DNA of 64,000 bases from an uncultured Bacteroidales bacterium (GTDB lineage: Bacteria; Bacteroidota; Bacteroidia; Bacteroidales; UBA932). The translations under genes were made by a program, and so were the position numbers. The notes under the pieces are model-generated. The model made no database searches. It was not told the DNA's origin and saw only the letters and a program-made list of their open reading frames with translations. The stretch is taken from NCBI GenBank assembly GCA_947179325.1, contig CAMXAU010000012.1, forward strand, positions 1 to 64,000, read 5' to 3'. This document shows positions 16,464 to 24,613 of this stretch, piece after piece. How positions within the stretch are numbered: the first letter of the stretch is position 1; the number at the start of each line of letters is the position of its first letter.

Positions 16464-19400
16464 TTAGAATGTGAATGATACTCCTCCTGTGATGCCGAAT
16501 GCCCTTGGATAGGCGGACCAGTCAAAGCCTGGAGTGAGGACGGAATTCACGGTAGATACCTCAGGGTCCGGTCCGGAATATCCTGTAAGTGTCCAGATGT
16601 TGTCTGCAGAGACGTTTACCCTTATGTTGTCCACCTTCATCTTCTGGCTTATGCTCTTAGGCAGAGTATATCCGACTGATATGTTCTTGAGCCTCAGGAA
16701 AGATCCGTCTTCAACAACCCTTGAAGAGTAGACAAACATTCCGTTTGCCCTGACCCTCGGTATGTCGCTGCCTGGATTTTCTGCAGTATACCTGTTTGCA
16801 TATGAAGAAAGCTGGTTCAGGTTCTGGATTGTACCGTTCTCGAATATAAGCTTGTTGGCATTGAGGATGTCGTTGCCGTAGCTCCACTGGAAGAATACGC
16901 TTACATCAAATCCATAGAAATAGAATGTGTTGCCGAATCCGCCTGTGTGCAGAGGCTGGCCGGAGCCGATTACAGTACGGTCATTGTCGTCAACCACACC
17001 GTCTCCGTTGATGTCCCTGTACTTAGGGTCTCCAGGACGGACAAAGTCCTTTCCGACAGATGTCATATAAGGTATCCCGTCCTTCAGGCTGGTACCTCCG
17101 TTGAATTCATCTTCCTTGTATGTCCCGTCATAGATATAGCCGTACATCATGCCTGACGGCTTGCCTACCTGGGTTACATACGGGTACTGGCTGTTGAACC
17201 TCTGGTCCCATGACACTGCGCTGAACAGGGAGTACTGGTCGTTGGTGAGCGCAGTGACCTTGTTGCGGTTGATGGCAATGTTGAATGTCGTGTTCCACTG
17301 GAAGTTCTTCTTCATTATGTTCACAGTCTCAAGTGTCAGCTCGAATCCCTTGTTCTGCATTGAGCCGATGTTGACCATGGCGGATGTATATCCTGAAGAT
17401 GCCGGGATTGTCGCCTGGAGCAGGAGGTCCCTTGTGTTCTTTATGTAATAGTCGGCAGTGATCTTGATCCTGTCGTTCTGGAAGAAGGCGATGTCAAGTC
17501 CGATGTTGTACTGCTCTGTGGTCTCCCATTTCAGCTTGTCATTCGCCATGTTTGAAGGGTAGTATCCCGAGACGACCTGGTTGTTGAAGACATAGTCATA
17601 TGAGTCGGTCTCTCCTGGGGCTGTCGAAATCTGTGAGTAGAAATCATATGGGGTAGTGGTCCTGTTGTTTCCGGTAAGTCCCCATGAGAACCTGAGCTTT
17701 CCGTTTGTAAGCCAGCTGCTGTTCTTGAAGATGTCCTCCCTGTTGAAGTTCCACGATGCTCCAACTGACGGGAAATATCCCCACCTGTTGTCTGTCGGGA
17801 ATTTTGATGAACCGTCAGCGCGGAATGTAGCTGTAATGTAGTATTTGTACTTGTAGTTGTAGTTGAACCTTCCGAAAGCGGACATCTGTCTCCAGTCATA
17901 CTGGTATGGAGCCACTGTCTGGTAGTTACCTGTGTGCAGGCCGTTCAGGCCAAGGGCCTCTGTTGTCATCTGCTCTGCCCTGACACCCTTGTAGTCCATG
18001 GTCTCGCCCTGGAATGACAGACCGCCCATCAGGTTGAGGTGATGCTTGTTGTTGATATGCTTCTCCCATGTAAGGGTCTCTTCGTTCTGCCAATATACCC
18101 AGTTGCTCCAGTATATCGCTCCGTTTATTCCCTTTCCGGATGGAGAGCCCTCGTAGCCGGTATATGTCTGGCTGCCGTTGAACTCTTCGCGTCTCTGGTT
18201 CTGGAACCTGTATGCGCCTGTAGCCTGGAATTTCAGGCCCTCGACAATCTCCCATGTGAGAGAGGCGTTTGCATTGAGGAGGTCTACAATCCTTTTCCTG
18301 TGCTCGTTTTCCGCTGACTTTACAGGGTTGAACCTGTAGTCGTTTGCATTTGAGGCATCATAGTCGATCAGGTCTTCGGACAGATTGTATTCAGAGCTGT
18401 CGCCAAGTGGTTTCACAGGACGGTATCCCCACATTGAATATATGAGCCAGCCTGATGCTGATGAAGACTGCTGTGCGCTCGTAGGTGTGGTTCCGCTTGT
18501 CACTGAACGGGCATAGTTGGCCATCACGTCAACGGTCACTTTCTTTCCTATTTTCTGGGAGAAATTGATCTTGGCCTGGTATCTCTGGAAATTAGACTTG
18601 ATGATGATACCGTCCTGGTCAACTACAGACAGCGAGACATTGTATCTGTTCCCGGCAGTCTTGCTTCCTCCTGACAATGAGATGTTGTAGTTCTGGGTGA
18701 GCGCGCTGCGGTACAGCCTGTCCTGCCAGTCGTCTCCTGCCAGTCCGCGGTAGTCTTCAAGGGTGTATGTGTTCCCGTCTGAACCGTCAAGGTACTTGTT
18801 TGTACCTGTTGTCCCTATGTATTCGGTCTGCAGCTCTACAAACTCGTACGGGTTCATCAGGTCCATCTTGTGGTAGATCTTGCTCCCGGTCCAGGATGCG
18901 CTGAAGTTTACCTTTGGCCTGCCTTCCACACCCTGCTTTGTAGTGATCACAATGACGCCGTTCGCACCACGTGCTCCATAGATCGCTGTAGCCGATGCGT
19001 CCTTCAGGATGTCGATTGACTCGATGTCGGCAGAGTTAAGTGAAGTCGCAAGTGAGCTTTCTGACTGGAAACCGTCAATGATAAACAGAGGCGCGCTGCT
19101 CTGTGTAAGTGAGTTGTTACCCCTGATGACAATGTTCGCCTCGTTTCCGAGCGAACCGTCGGAGGTGGTCACGACAACTCCTGCAACCCTTCCTGTGAGG
19201 GCCTGGTCGAATGTCGTGCTGCTTGACTTGAGCACTTCCCCCATGTCCACCTTGGTGACAGAGCCAGTAAGGTCCCTCTTCGATACGGAACCATATCCGA
19301 TGCTCACGACCTCGGCTGCATCAAGTGAAATCCTGTCATCCTCCATAATGACATTTACTGTTGTCCTGTTGCCGACTTTCTCTATGGCGTCGGTATATCC

Positions 19401-19634
19401 GAGGCACGAGAAAGTTATGGAGGCTCCGGATGGGACGTTGATTTTGTACGAACCGTCTGCGTCAGTGATAGTACCGTTGCCGGTATTATCCGTCTGGTAG
19501 ACCGTTACCGCGATTAGTGGCTCCCCGTTAGTGTCGGTGACTTTGCCACTGATACTTTTGGTCTGTGCATTGGCCGTGACTGCTGATAATATCAGGACAG
19601 CCAGGGCCAGAAGCACCTGAGTTGATCTTTGCAT
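16464..19634 (-). CDS. SusC/RagA-family TonB-dependent outer-membrane transporter
   Basis: 1056 residues. A signal peptide (ending ANAQ, about residue 24) is followed by a carboxypeptidase-regulatory-like domain (about 27-110, ISGKVTDTNGEPLIAVTV). The plug domain follows, with the SusC signature SIGYGSVSKRDLTGSV and IDILKDASATAIYGARGANGVI; the rest is a 22-strand barrel that ends in Phe. There is no STN domain, so no direct link to an anti-sigma factor. It imports oligosaccharides using TonB energy and is the first gene of the minus-strand PUL operon. Its transcript appears to start about 520 nt upstream (promoter 20162-20169), giving an unusually long leader. Confidence 0.97.
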   Translation of the reverse strand: MQRSTQVLLALAVLILSAVTANAQTKSISGKVTDTNGEPLIAVTVYQTDNTGNGTITDADGSYKINVPSGASITFSCLGYTDAIEKVGNRTTVNVIMEDDRISLDAAEVVSIGYGSVSKRDLTGSVTKVDMGEVLKSSSTTFDQALTGRVAGVVVTTSDGSLGNEANIVIRGNNSLTQSSAPLFIIDGFQSESSLATSLNSADIESIDILKDASATAIYGARGANGVIVITTKQGVEGRPKVNFSASWTGSKIYHKMDLMNPYEFVELQTEYIGTTGTNKYLDGSDGNTYTLEDYRGLAGDDWQDRLYRSALTQNYNISLSGGSKTAGNRYNVSLSVVDQDGIIIKSNFQRYQAKINFSQKIGKKVTVDVMANYARSVTSGTTPTSAQQSSSASGWLIYSMWGYRPVKPLGDSSEYNLSEDLIDYDASNANDYRFNPVKSAENEHRKRIVDLLNANASLTWEIVEGLKFQATGAYRFQNQRREEFNGSQTYTGYEGSPSGKGINGAIYWSNWVYWQNEETLTWEKHINNKHHLNLMGGLSFQGETMDYKGVRAEQMTTEALGLNGLHTGNYQTVAPYQYDWRQMSAFGRFNYNYKYKYYITATFRADGSSKFPTDNRWGYFPSVGASWNFNREDIFKNSSWLTNGKLRFSWGLTGNNRTTTPYDFYSQISTAPGETDSYDYVFNNQVVSGYYPSNMANDKLKWETTEQYNIGLDIAFFQNDRIKITADYYIKNTRDLLLQATIPASSGYTSAMVNIGSMQNKGFELTLETVNIMKKNFQWNTTFNIAINRNKVTALTNDQYSLFSAVSWDQRFNSQYPYVTQVGKPSGMMYGYIYDGTYKEDEFNGGTSLKDGIPYMTSVGKDFVRPGDPKYRDINGDGVVDDNDRTVIGSGQPLHTGGFGNTFYFYGFDVSVFFQWSYGNDILNANKLIFENGTIQNLNQLSSYANRYTAENPGSDIPRVRANGMFVYSSRVVEDGSFLRLKNISVGYTLPKSISQKMKVDNIRVNVSADNIWTLTGYSGPDPEVSTVNSVLTPGFDWSAYPRAFGITGGVSFTF

Positions 19635-19705
19635 TAGAATAGAGTGTTTATTATTATAGATATTTATTGATGAATTGTATTCCTGTCATTCAATGATATA
19701 CCTTG

Positions 19706-19745
19706 GGCAGGCTTTCCCGTCTCGTATCCGGCTGGAAAGCCTGCC
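19706..19745. repeat. Perfect 12-bp inverted repeat in the susC leader
   Basis: Arms GGCAGGCTTTCC (19706-19717) and GGAAAGCCTGCC (19734-19745) with a 16-nt loop. No T-tract follows in either direction, so it does not look like a plain terminator. Confidence 0.8.
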
Positions 19746-19784
19746 TGGTATTGATGTGGTTGTTAAAGTATTGAATGCGGACAG

Positions 19785-19817
19785 CCCGGCTATGCCGCAA
19801 CATGCTGCATAGCCGGG
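19785..19817. repeat. Perfect 11-bp inverted repeat in the susC leader
   Basis: Arms CCCGGCTATGC (19785-19795) and GCATAGCCGGG (19807-19817) with an 11-nt loop; ACAG/CTGT outside the stem pairs further across one bulged base. GGACAGCC (19779-19786) could alternatively pair with GGCTGTCC (19853-19860), giving a competing fold. Confidence 0.8.
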
Positions 19818-19888
19818 TCTGTCCAGGCAGTTTCCGTATGAATATCTCGCCTGGCTGTCCTGATTATTGGCGCAGCCCATTGAAAATG

Positions 19889-19897
19889 CCCCCCCCC
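19889..19897. repeat. Run of nine C in the susC leader
   Basis: Nine consecutive C (G on the susC mRNA). I saw no longer C or G run in the window. Confidence 0.9.
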
Positions 19898-19918
19898 GTT
19901 CCTGGAATGATATGGACG

Positions 19919-19974
19919 GCCAGGGCATATATGCATCCGGCCCCGCTTTTAGCCGGAGCCAGGGCGTATGTGCA
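19919..19974. repeat. Imperfect direct repeat flanking a small hairpin
   Basis: GCCAGGGCATATATGCA (19919-19935) and GCCAGGGCGTATGTGCA (19958-19974) agree at 15 of 17 positions. Between them is a 6-bp stem TCCGGC/GCCGGA (19936-19941 and 19952-19957). Confidence 0.75.
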
Positions 19975-20113
19975 GATGCTTTGTCTGCTGTTTTTAGTGA
20001 CTAAGGTTATTATTTTCTTCATTTTTCCAATAAAATCATGCCCGAAGCCATTATTTCCCATGTTTTCGGGCCTGCATGCCGGGGCGGCAATGTCTATTTC
20101 TCTGTCATTAAAT

Positions 20114-20131
20114 ACCGTTAGCGATAACGGT
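20114..20131. promoter_or_regulatory. Palindromic operator 1 (susC side), LacI-like
   Basis: Half-sites ACCGTTA and TAACGGT are a perfect inverted repeat around a GCGA centre containing CG, as in LacI/GntR-type operators. It lies about 25-40 nt downstream of the predicted susC transcription start. Its reverse complement differs from operator 2 by one base in the 16-bp core. Confidence 0.7.
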
Positions 20132-20161
20132 TGTGGTGTTGCGTCCCCGAATTTTAGGCTG

Positions 20162-20169
20162 CAAATATA
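20162..20169 (-). promoter_or_regulatory. Promoter -7 box TATATTTG of the susC operon
   Basis: TATATTTG on the minus strand. It is the only TAnnTTTG match on that strand between here and susC. A weak -33 (CTTT) sits 18 nt upstream. The predicted start is near 20155, leaving a leader of about 520 nt. Confidence 0.55.
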
Positions 20170-20228
20170 TTAAATATTTCAATTTTAAAAGTCCTGAAGC
20201 GGAGAAAAATAGCAATTTTGTATAAATT

Positions 20229-20260
20229 TTTGTAAATTTCGTTATTTGTATCTATGTTTG
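20229..20260 (+). promoter_or_regulatory. Promoter of the GH88-PL8 operon (TTTG-N20-TATGTTTG)
   Basis: TTTG at 20229-20232 and TATGTTTG at 20253-20260 with a 20-nt spacer fit the Bacteroidetes consensus exactly. Transcription should start near 20267, immediately before operator 2. Confidence 0.75.
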
Positions 20261-20271
20261 TGAATCCGAAA

Positions 20272-20289
20272 ACCGTTATCGGTAACGGG
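20272..20289. promoter_or_regulatory. Palindromic operator 2 (GH88 side), LacI-like
   Basis: CCGTTA-TCGG-TAACGG core at 20273-20288. It begins about 5 nt after the predicted GH88 transcription start, a position where a bound repressor would block initiation or escape. The core matches the reverse complement of operator 1 at 15 of 16 bases, and the two centres are 158 bp apart. Confidence 0.75.
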
Positions 20290-20326
20290 TCGGGAGCAGA
20301 ATCATATATAAATATTATACTAAAAC

Positions 20327-21532
20327 ATGCGCTTTAAATTTGTTTCATTTCTTACAATTGCTGCTATCTGCATATCGTGTAACAGCAAGGATGACATCAT
20401 CGCTGAAAATGTTGAAAACGCCAAAGTCCAGGTCGGCTCCTTGCTTGAGGCCTCGGAGGCAGGCGATACTCTCCGTATCCCGTCTACATTCAAGGACGGG
20501 GAGATAGAGTTTGTCCCTGTTGATGACTGGGTGAGCGGCTTCTTCGCCGGTACACTCTGGTATATGTATGAACTTACCGGGGACGAATACTGGGCGGAAC
20601 ATGCACAGAAACATACTGAGGCCCTTGATGAGATACAATATCTGACATGGCATCATGATGTAGGCTTCATGGTCTATGACAGCTATGGCAATGGCTTGAG
20701 GCTTAAAGGTATTGATGCGTACCGGGATGTGCTTGTCAATACAGCCGCCTCGCTCAGCACAAGGTTCAGGCCGGAAGCCGGGGTCCTCCAGTCATGGAAT
20801 ACGGACAGGGGATGGCAGGCGGAAAGAGGCTGGACTTGCCCTGTAATCATCGACAACATGATGAACCTTGAACTCCTTTTCAAGGTAAGTGAGATGACAG
20901 GAGACCAGAGGTTCCGTGATATCGCGGTCAGCCATGCCGACAAGACCCTTGAGAACCACTACCGTCCTGATTTCAGCACATATCATGTCGTTGACTACGA
21001 CCTTTGCACAGGAGCTGTCCTGGGGCGCTGCACAGCCCAGGGATATTCGGATGATTCCGCGTGGGCGCGTGGGCAGGCATGGTCAATATACGGATTTACC
21101 GTGGCATACAGGTTTACCGGTGACCAGAAGTATCTTGACAGGGCCGAGAATGTGGCTGCCTATCTTTTCTCGCATCCGGCTATGCCTGAGGACCTCGTTC
21201 CTTATTGGGACTTTGACGCCCCTGATATCCCTGATGCATGTAAGGATGTCTCTTCTGCTGCAATCATTGCATCCGCTCTCTATGAATTGAGCTATCTGGC
21301 GGACAACGCCGGCTATAAGGAGACTGCCGACAAGATTGTGGAGTCGCTTTCCGGTCCTGCCTACAGGGCAGAGCAGGGTACAAATGGAGGATTTATCCTG
21401 ATGCATTCTGTGGGAAGCATCCCGCACGGAAGCAATGTGGATGTTCCGCTGAACTATGCTGACTATTATTTCCTTGAGGCACTTGTCAGGAAAGGGCGGA
21501 TTGAGAACGGCCTTGCTCCTGTAGAAAAATAA
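20327..21532 (+). CDS. GH88 unsaturated glucuronyl hydrolase, lipoprotein
   Basis: 401 residues. Lipobox CISC with lipidated Cys18. The (alpha/alpha)6-barrel of GH88 is recognisable from WVSGFFAGTLWYMYE, the His-Asp block HHDVGFMVY and IIDNMMNLELLF. Asp111 and Asp176 correspond to the two conserved catalytic/hydration aspartates of the family. GQAWSIYGFTVAY and HGSNVDVPLNYADYYFLEA are typical C-terminal blocks. The enzyme hydrates the unsaturated uronic acid left by lyases, releasing a keto acid and the neighbouring amino sugar, so it completes the work of PL8 and the PL29-like lyase. It is transcribed divergently from susC, with the PL8 gene 10 bp downstream. Confidence 0.95.
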   Translation: MRFKFVSFLTIAAICISCNSKDDIIAENVENAKVQVGSLLEASEAGDTLRIPSTFKDGEIEFVPVDDWVSGFFAGTLWYMYELTGDEYWAEHAQKHTEALDEIQYLTWHHDVGFMVYDSYGNGLRLKGIDAYRDVLVNTAASLSTRFRPEAGVLQSWNTDRGWQAERGWTCPVIIDNMMNLELLFKVSEMTGDQRFRDIAVSHADKTLENHYRPDFSTYHVVDYDLCTGAVLGRCTAQGYSDDSAWARGQAWSIYGFTVAYRFTGDQKYLDRAENVAAYLFSHPAMPEDLVPYWDFDAPDIPDACKDVSSAAIIASALYELSYLADNAGYKETADKIVESLSGPAYRAEQGTNGGFILMHSVGSIPHGSNVDVPLNYADYYFLEALVRKGRIENGLAPVEK

Positions 21533-21542
21533 AACCATAACA

Positions 21543-24500
21543 ATGTCAAGACAATTATTGCTTGTTTTTATTGCCGTGGCCCTGTGTGTGCCGATGGCAT
21601 TGAAGGCTGACAATGTTGACTTCCACACATCAAGGGATGTGCTCTCTTTTGAAGAGGGCACATCCCCTGTTGTTGCTGGAAAGAAAAGCCGGGTCAGCAT
21701 ATCTGATTACCACTCAAAGCTGGGAAGCCATTCACTCAAGTGGGAGTGGTCCGGGAAAGGTGCATCCCTGAGCATTCCAGCCGCGGTGCCATACCTGAAA
21801 GAGAACCCGAATCCGGCCGAGACATCCGTCTCCTCGTTCGTCTTCTGGATATATTCACCGGAAGCACTGCCTGGCTCAGTGCGCTTTTCTTTCCTGAAAG
21901 AAGGCAGGGAATGCTGCCATTTCGACTATAGGCTGGGATTCACCGGCTGGCGCGGGGCATGGGTGGCGTTTGACCGTGACATGGAAGGGACTCCGGAGGA
22001 AGGCATGGACGAGGTCCGTATCACGGCTCCGGATGAGGCCAGGAAAGGAAGTCTCTACCTTGACGGGGTCATACTGTCTTCATTCCAGGACGTCAGATAT
22101 CACACACCGGACTGGCAGGCTCCATATATAAATAAAGAGACCACGTCCCACTGGCTCGTGCTTGACAAGAGCTGGAATACGGTGCTGGATATACCGCAAA
22201 AGCCTGTACTTGAGGAAAGTGACATAAAGGATATGGACAAGGTCATGGAGCGTTTCGTGGAACTCGTAGTCTCTGGAAAGAAGCCGATGGGAATTGAAAA
22301 GCTCCGCAGCATATACGACAGCTATGGCTTCGGCCACAATCCGGACGGAACATTGCGCGGGAAGCCAATATTCTTTACACGCTATGGCGAGACTTTCATA
22401 AATCTCGGGATAAAGGATGCTTCAAGGCGTTTCTCTGATAATGGGCAGCTGCTCATGCAGATAAATGACAACCTTTTCCATATGGCAGTCTCCTGGTACC
22501 GTTCACGGGATGTTGAGGAAAGGGATGCCATAGCCTCCATGTACGTTGACCTGACCAGGCTCCTTCTTGACCAGGGGTTCGCGGCCGGGAGCGGACAGGG
22601 GACACTCCATCATCTCGGATACAGCATGAGGAATTTCTATACTGCGCCTGTGATAATGCGTGATGTGCTTGCTGAGGCGGGCCTGCTTGGTGAGGTGCAG
22701 AAAGCCATGGAGTGGTTCTCCGGTGTCGGTGAGGTCAAGGCGGCCCCGGAAGTGCCCGGCATGGATATAGACGCTTTCAACACTTCCCTTATGGGGCGTG
22801 TCGCATCGTTGCTTGTAATGGATGACACTCCTTATAAATATGCCTATATGCAGGCACTTTCAAGATGGATTGACAATGGCTTCAGGTATACTGGAGGCAC
22901 AATGCCGTGCTTCAAGACCGACGGCACTGTCTTTCATCACAGGAAAGCCTATCCGGCATATGCTACCGGCGGCTTTGACGGTGCTGTGAATGCGGTCTGG
23001 ATGCTGAGCCGTACCTCTTTTGCGGTCTCCCGGCGCGGGCATGAAATCCTCAAGAGGGCTTTGCTGGAGATGCGCTTCTATTGCAACAAGGCTTCTTTCC
23101 CCCTTGCTATGTCAGGAAGGCATCCTGACGGAAAGGGCGCGCTCATCCCGCGCCAGTATTCGCTCCTCGCGGACGCCGGCTCTCCTGACGGGATGGAGCC
23201 GATAGACCGTGACCTTGCTGCCGCCTATCTCCGCCTTAACGGTGCAAAGGGGGCATGGGCAAAGAAATTCATGGATGCCGGAATCACGGCAGAAGCTGCT
23301 CCTTGCGGCAGCCGGGCCTATGGATATAACTCCTCCCTGTCTCACCGCCAGGGGGAGTGGCTTGTGACGTTTGCCGGGCATAGCCGCTATCTGTGGGCGA
23401 CGGAGACATACGTGGGGGCTAACCATTACGGGCGTTATCTCACGCATGGAAGCATGCAGATACTGTCGGACAAGGAGCCTGATATAGACAGCTTCGGCAG
23501 CGGATACCAGGTTGACGGCTGGGACTGGTGCCATATCCCTGGCACAACAGCGGCAGATATACCGATGGAGGAGATGAAGGCCAATATCCTCAATGTGGAT
23601 GAATATTCAGGATATGAGGAAATGCTCCTGTCCGATGAGTGGTTTGCCGGAGGAGTTACACACAAGGGTGTGTCCGGCGCATATTCAATGAAACTGCATG
23701 AACATGACAAATACAATGGAAGCCTGCGTGCGCGCAAGTCTTTCTTTGCCTTCGGTGACAGGATCGTGGCATTAGGCTCTGACCTTGAGAACTCTCTTGA
23801 AGGATCGGAGCTGCACACAACGCTTTTCCAGGAAACCATCGGTCCGGACGACGTCATCTTTGTCAATGGAGAAAAGGTCATGGAGAACGGGTTCCGTGGC
23901 GAATATTACGGCAACACGGTAATTGTGAACCGTCTTGGGAATGCCTATCTTGTACGTGACGCGGATGTCGTGGTCACCAGGGGTGTACAGCATTCTCTGC
24001 ATGAGGAGACAGACGCTCCGACGCAAGGATGCTTCGAGAAGGCATATATCTGCCATGGCGGGATTGTCGGCAAAGATCTCACGGGGACCAGGGACAGCTA
24101 TGAATATATGGTCGCGGTGCATCCGTCAGAGGAAGAGCTTGCAGGATATGTTGATGTGCTCCCTTATTCTGTAGTCAGATGCGACAGCCATGTGCATCAT
24201 GTTGTTGACCGGTCCGGCATAAATGCCTGCGCTGTGTTCGAGGAAGCCGACCTTGAAGGGACAGTCTGCCATTCTACTCCTGCAATGCTCATGTACAGTA
24301 TAGACGCAGATGGAATCCTTACGCTCAGCGCAAGCAATCCAGACCTGGCCTTGTATGAAGGTGCCTCTGACGAGATGTTTGACGAGGACGGCAAGAGGGT
24401 GGAGCGGAGCGTGTACGGCAGGACGTGGATTGACAACCCTTGCGGGCAGACCTATGTCACAGTCACCCTTGACGGTGCCTGGGAGATATGCGGGCCTGTG

Positions 24501-24602
24501 ACAGCCGATGCCAGTCTCTCATATTCAGGAGGGAAGACCATGATCGAACTGTGTACGTCCGAGGCCCGGACAGAGGAGATGACACTTTCACGTAAAGACT
24601 GA
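21543..24602 (+). CDS. PL8 chondroitin sulfate ABC-type lyase
   Basis: 1019 residues, close to the usual chondroitinase ABC length. A type I signal peptide ends near LKADN, indicating periplasmic location. Domains are a jelly-roll Lyase_N (about 22-205), a helical catalytic domain (about 210-560) and beta-sandwich Lyase_8 domains to the end. The active-site residues align with those of P. vulgaris chondroitinase ABC I: His466 and Tyr473 (seven apart, as in the reference), Arg526 in SGRHP and Glu621 in WATETY, followed by YGRYLTHG. The enzyme cleaves chondroitin, dermatan or hyaluronan into unsaturated disaccharides by beta-elimination. It is co-transcribed with GH88 and ends 11 bp from the convergent WYL gene. 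Confidence 0.95.
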   Translation: MSRQLLLVFIAVALCVPMALKADNVDFHTSRDVLSFEEGTSPVVAGKKSRVSISDYHSKLGSHSLKWEWSGKGASLSIPAAVPYLKENPNPAETSVSSFVFWIYSPEALPGSVRFSFLKEGRECCHFDYRLGFTGWRGAWVAFDRDMEGTPEEGMDEVRITAPDEARKGSLYLDGVILSSFQDVRYHTPDWQAPYINKETTSHWLVLDKSWNTVLDIPQKPVLEESDIKDMDKVMERFVELVVSGKKPMGIEKLRSIYDSYGFGHNPDGTLRGKPIFFTRYGETFINLGIKDASRRFSDNGQLLMQINDNLFHMAVSWYRSRDVEERDAIASMYVDLTRLLLDQGFAAGSGQGTLHHLGYSMRNFYTAPVIMRDVLAEAGLLGEVQKAMEWFSGVGEVKAAPEVPGMDIDAFNTSLMGRVASLLVMDDTPYKYAYMQALSRWIDNGFRYTGGTMPCFKTDGTVFHHRKAYPAYATGGFDGAVNAVWMLSRTSFAVSRRGHEILKRALLEMRFYCNKASFPLAMSGRHPDGKGALIPRQYSLLADAGSPDGMEPIDRDLAAAYLRLNGAKGAWAKKFMDAGITAEAAPCGSRAYGYNSSLSHRQGEWLVTFAGHSRYLWATETYVGANHYGRYLTHGSMQILSDKEPDIDSFGSGYQVDGWDWCHIPGTTAADIPMEEMKANILNVDEYSGYEEMLLSDEWFAGGVTHKGVSGAYSMKLHEHDKYNGSLRARKSFFAFGDRIVALGSDLENSLEGSELHTTLFQETIGPDDVIFVNGEKVMENGFRGEYYGNTVIVNRLGNAYLVRDADVVVTRGVQHSLHEETDAPTQGCFEKAYICHGGIVGKDLTGTRDSYEYMVAVHPSEEELAGYVDVLPYSVVRCDSHVHHVVDRSGINACAVFEEADLEGTVCHSTPAMLMYSIDADGILTLSASNPDLALYEGASDEMFDEDGKRVERSVYGRTWIDNPCGQTYVTVTLDGAWEICGPVTADASLSYSGGKTMIELCTSEARTEEMTLSRKD

Positions 24603-24613
24603 AGTCCTGGTAT

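Larger units (their letters stand above)
19635..20326. other. 692-bp divergent regulatory region of the glycosaminoglycan PUL
   Basis: No convincing gene lies here: the short open frames have no recognisable sequence, start signals or codon pattern. The half near GH88 (20114-20289) holds two palindromic operators and two opposing promoters and is AT-rich between them. The half near susC (about 19690-20075) is GC-rich and full of inverted repeats, an imperfect direct repeat and a C9 run. That half would be the susC mRNA leader. Confidence 0.8.

Noticed and set aside
14731..16464. SusD start at 16464 overlapping the susC stop
   Set aside because: The ATG at 16446 has a purine-rich stretch before it and gives the cleaner lipoprotein signal; 16464 remains possible.
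19686..20173. Short open frames on both strands in the PUL intergenic region
   Set aside because: No recognisable domain or signal sequence and they cross the hairpins and operators; better explained as non-coding.
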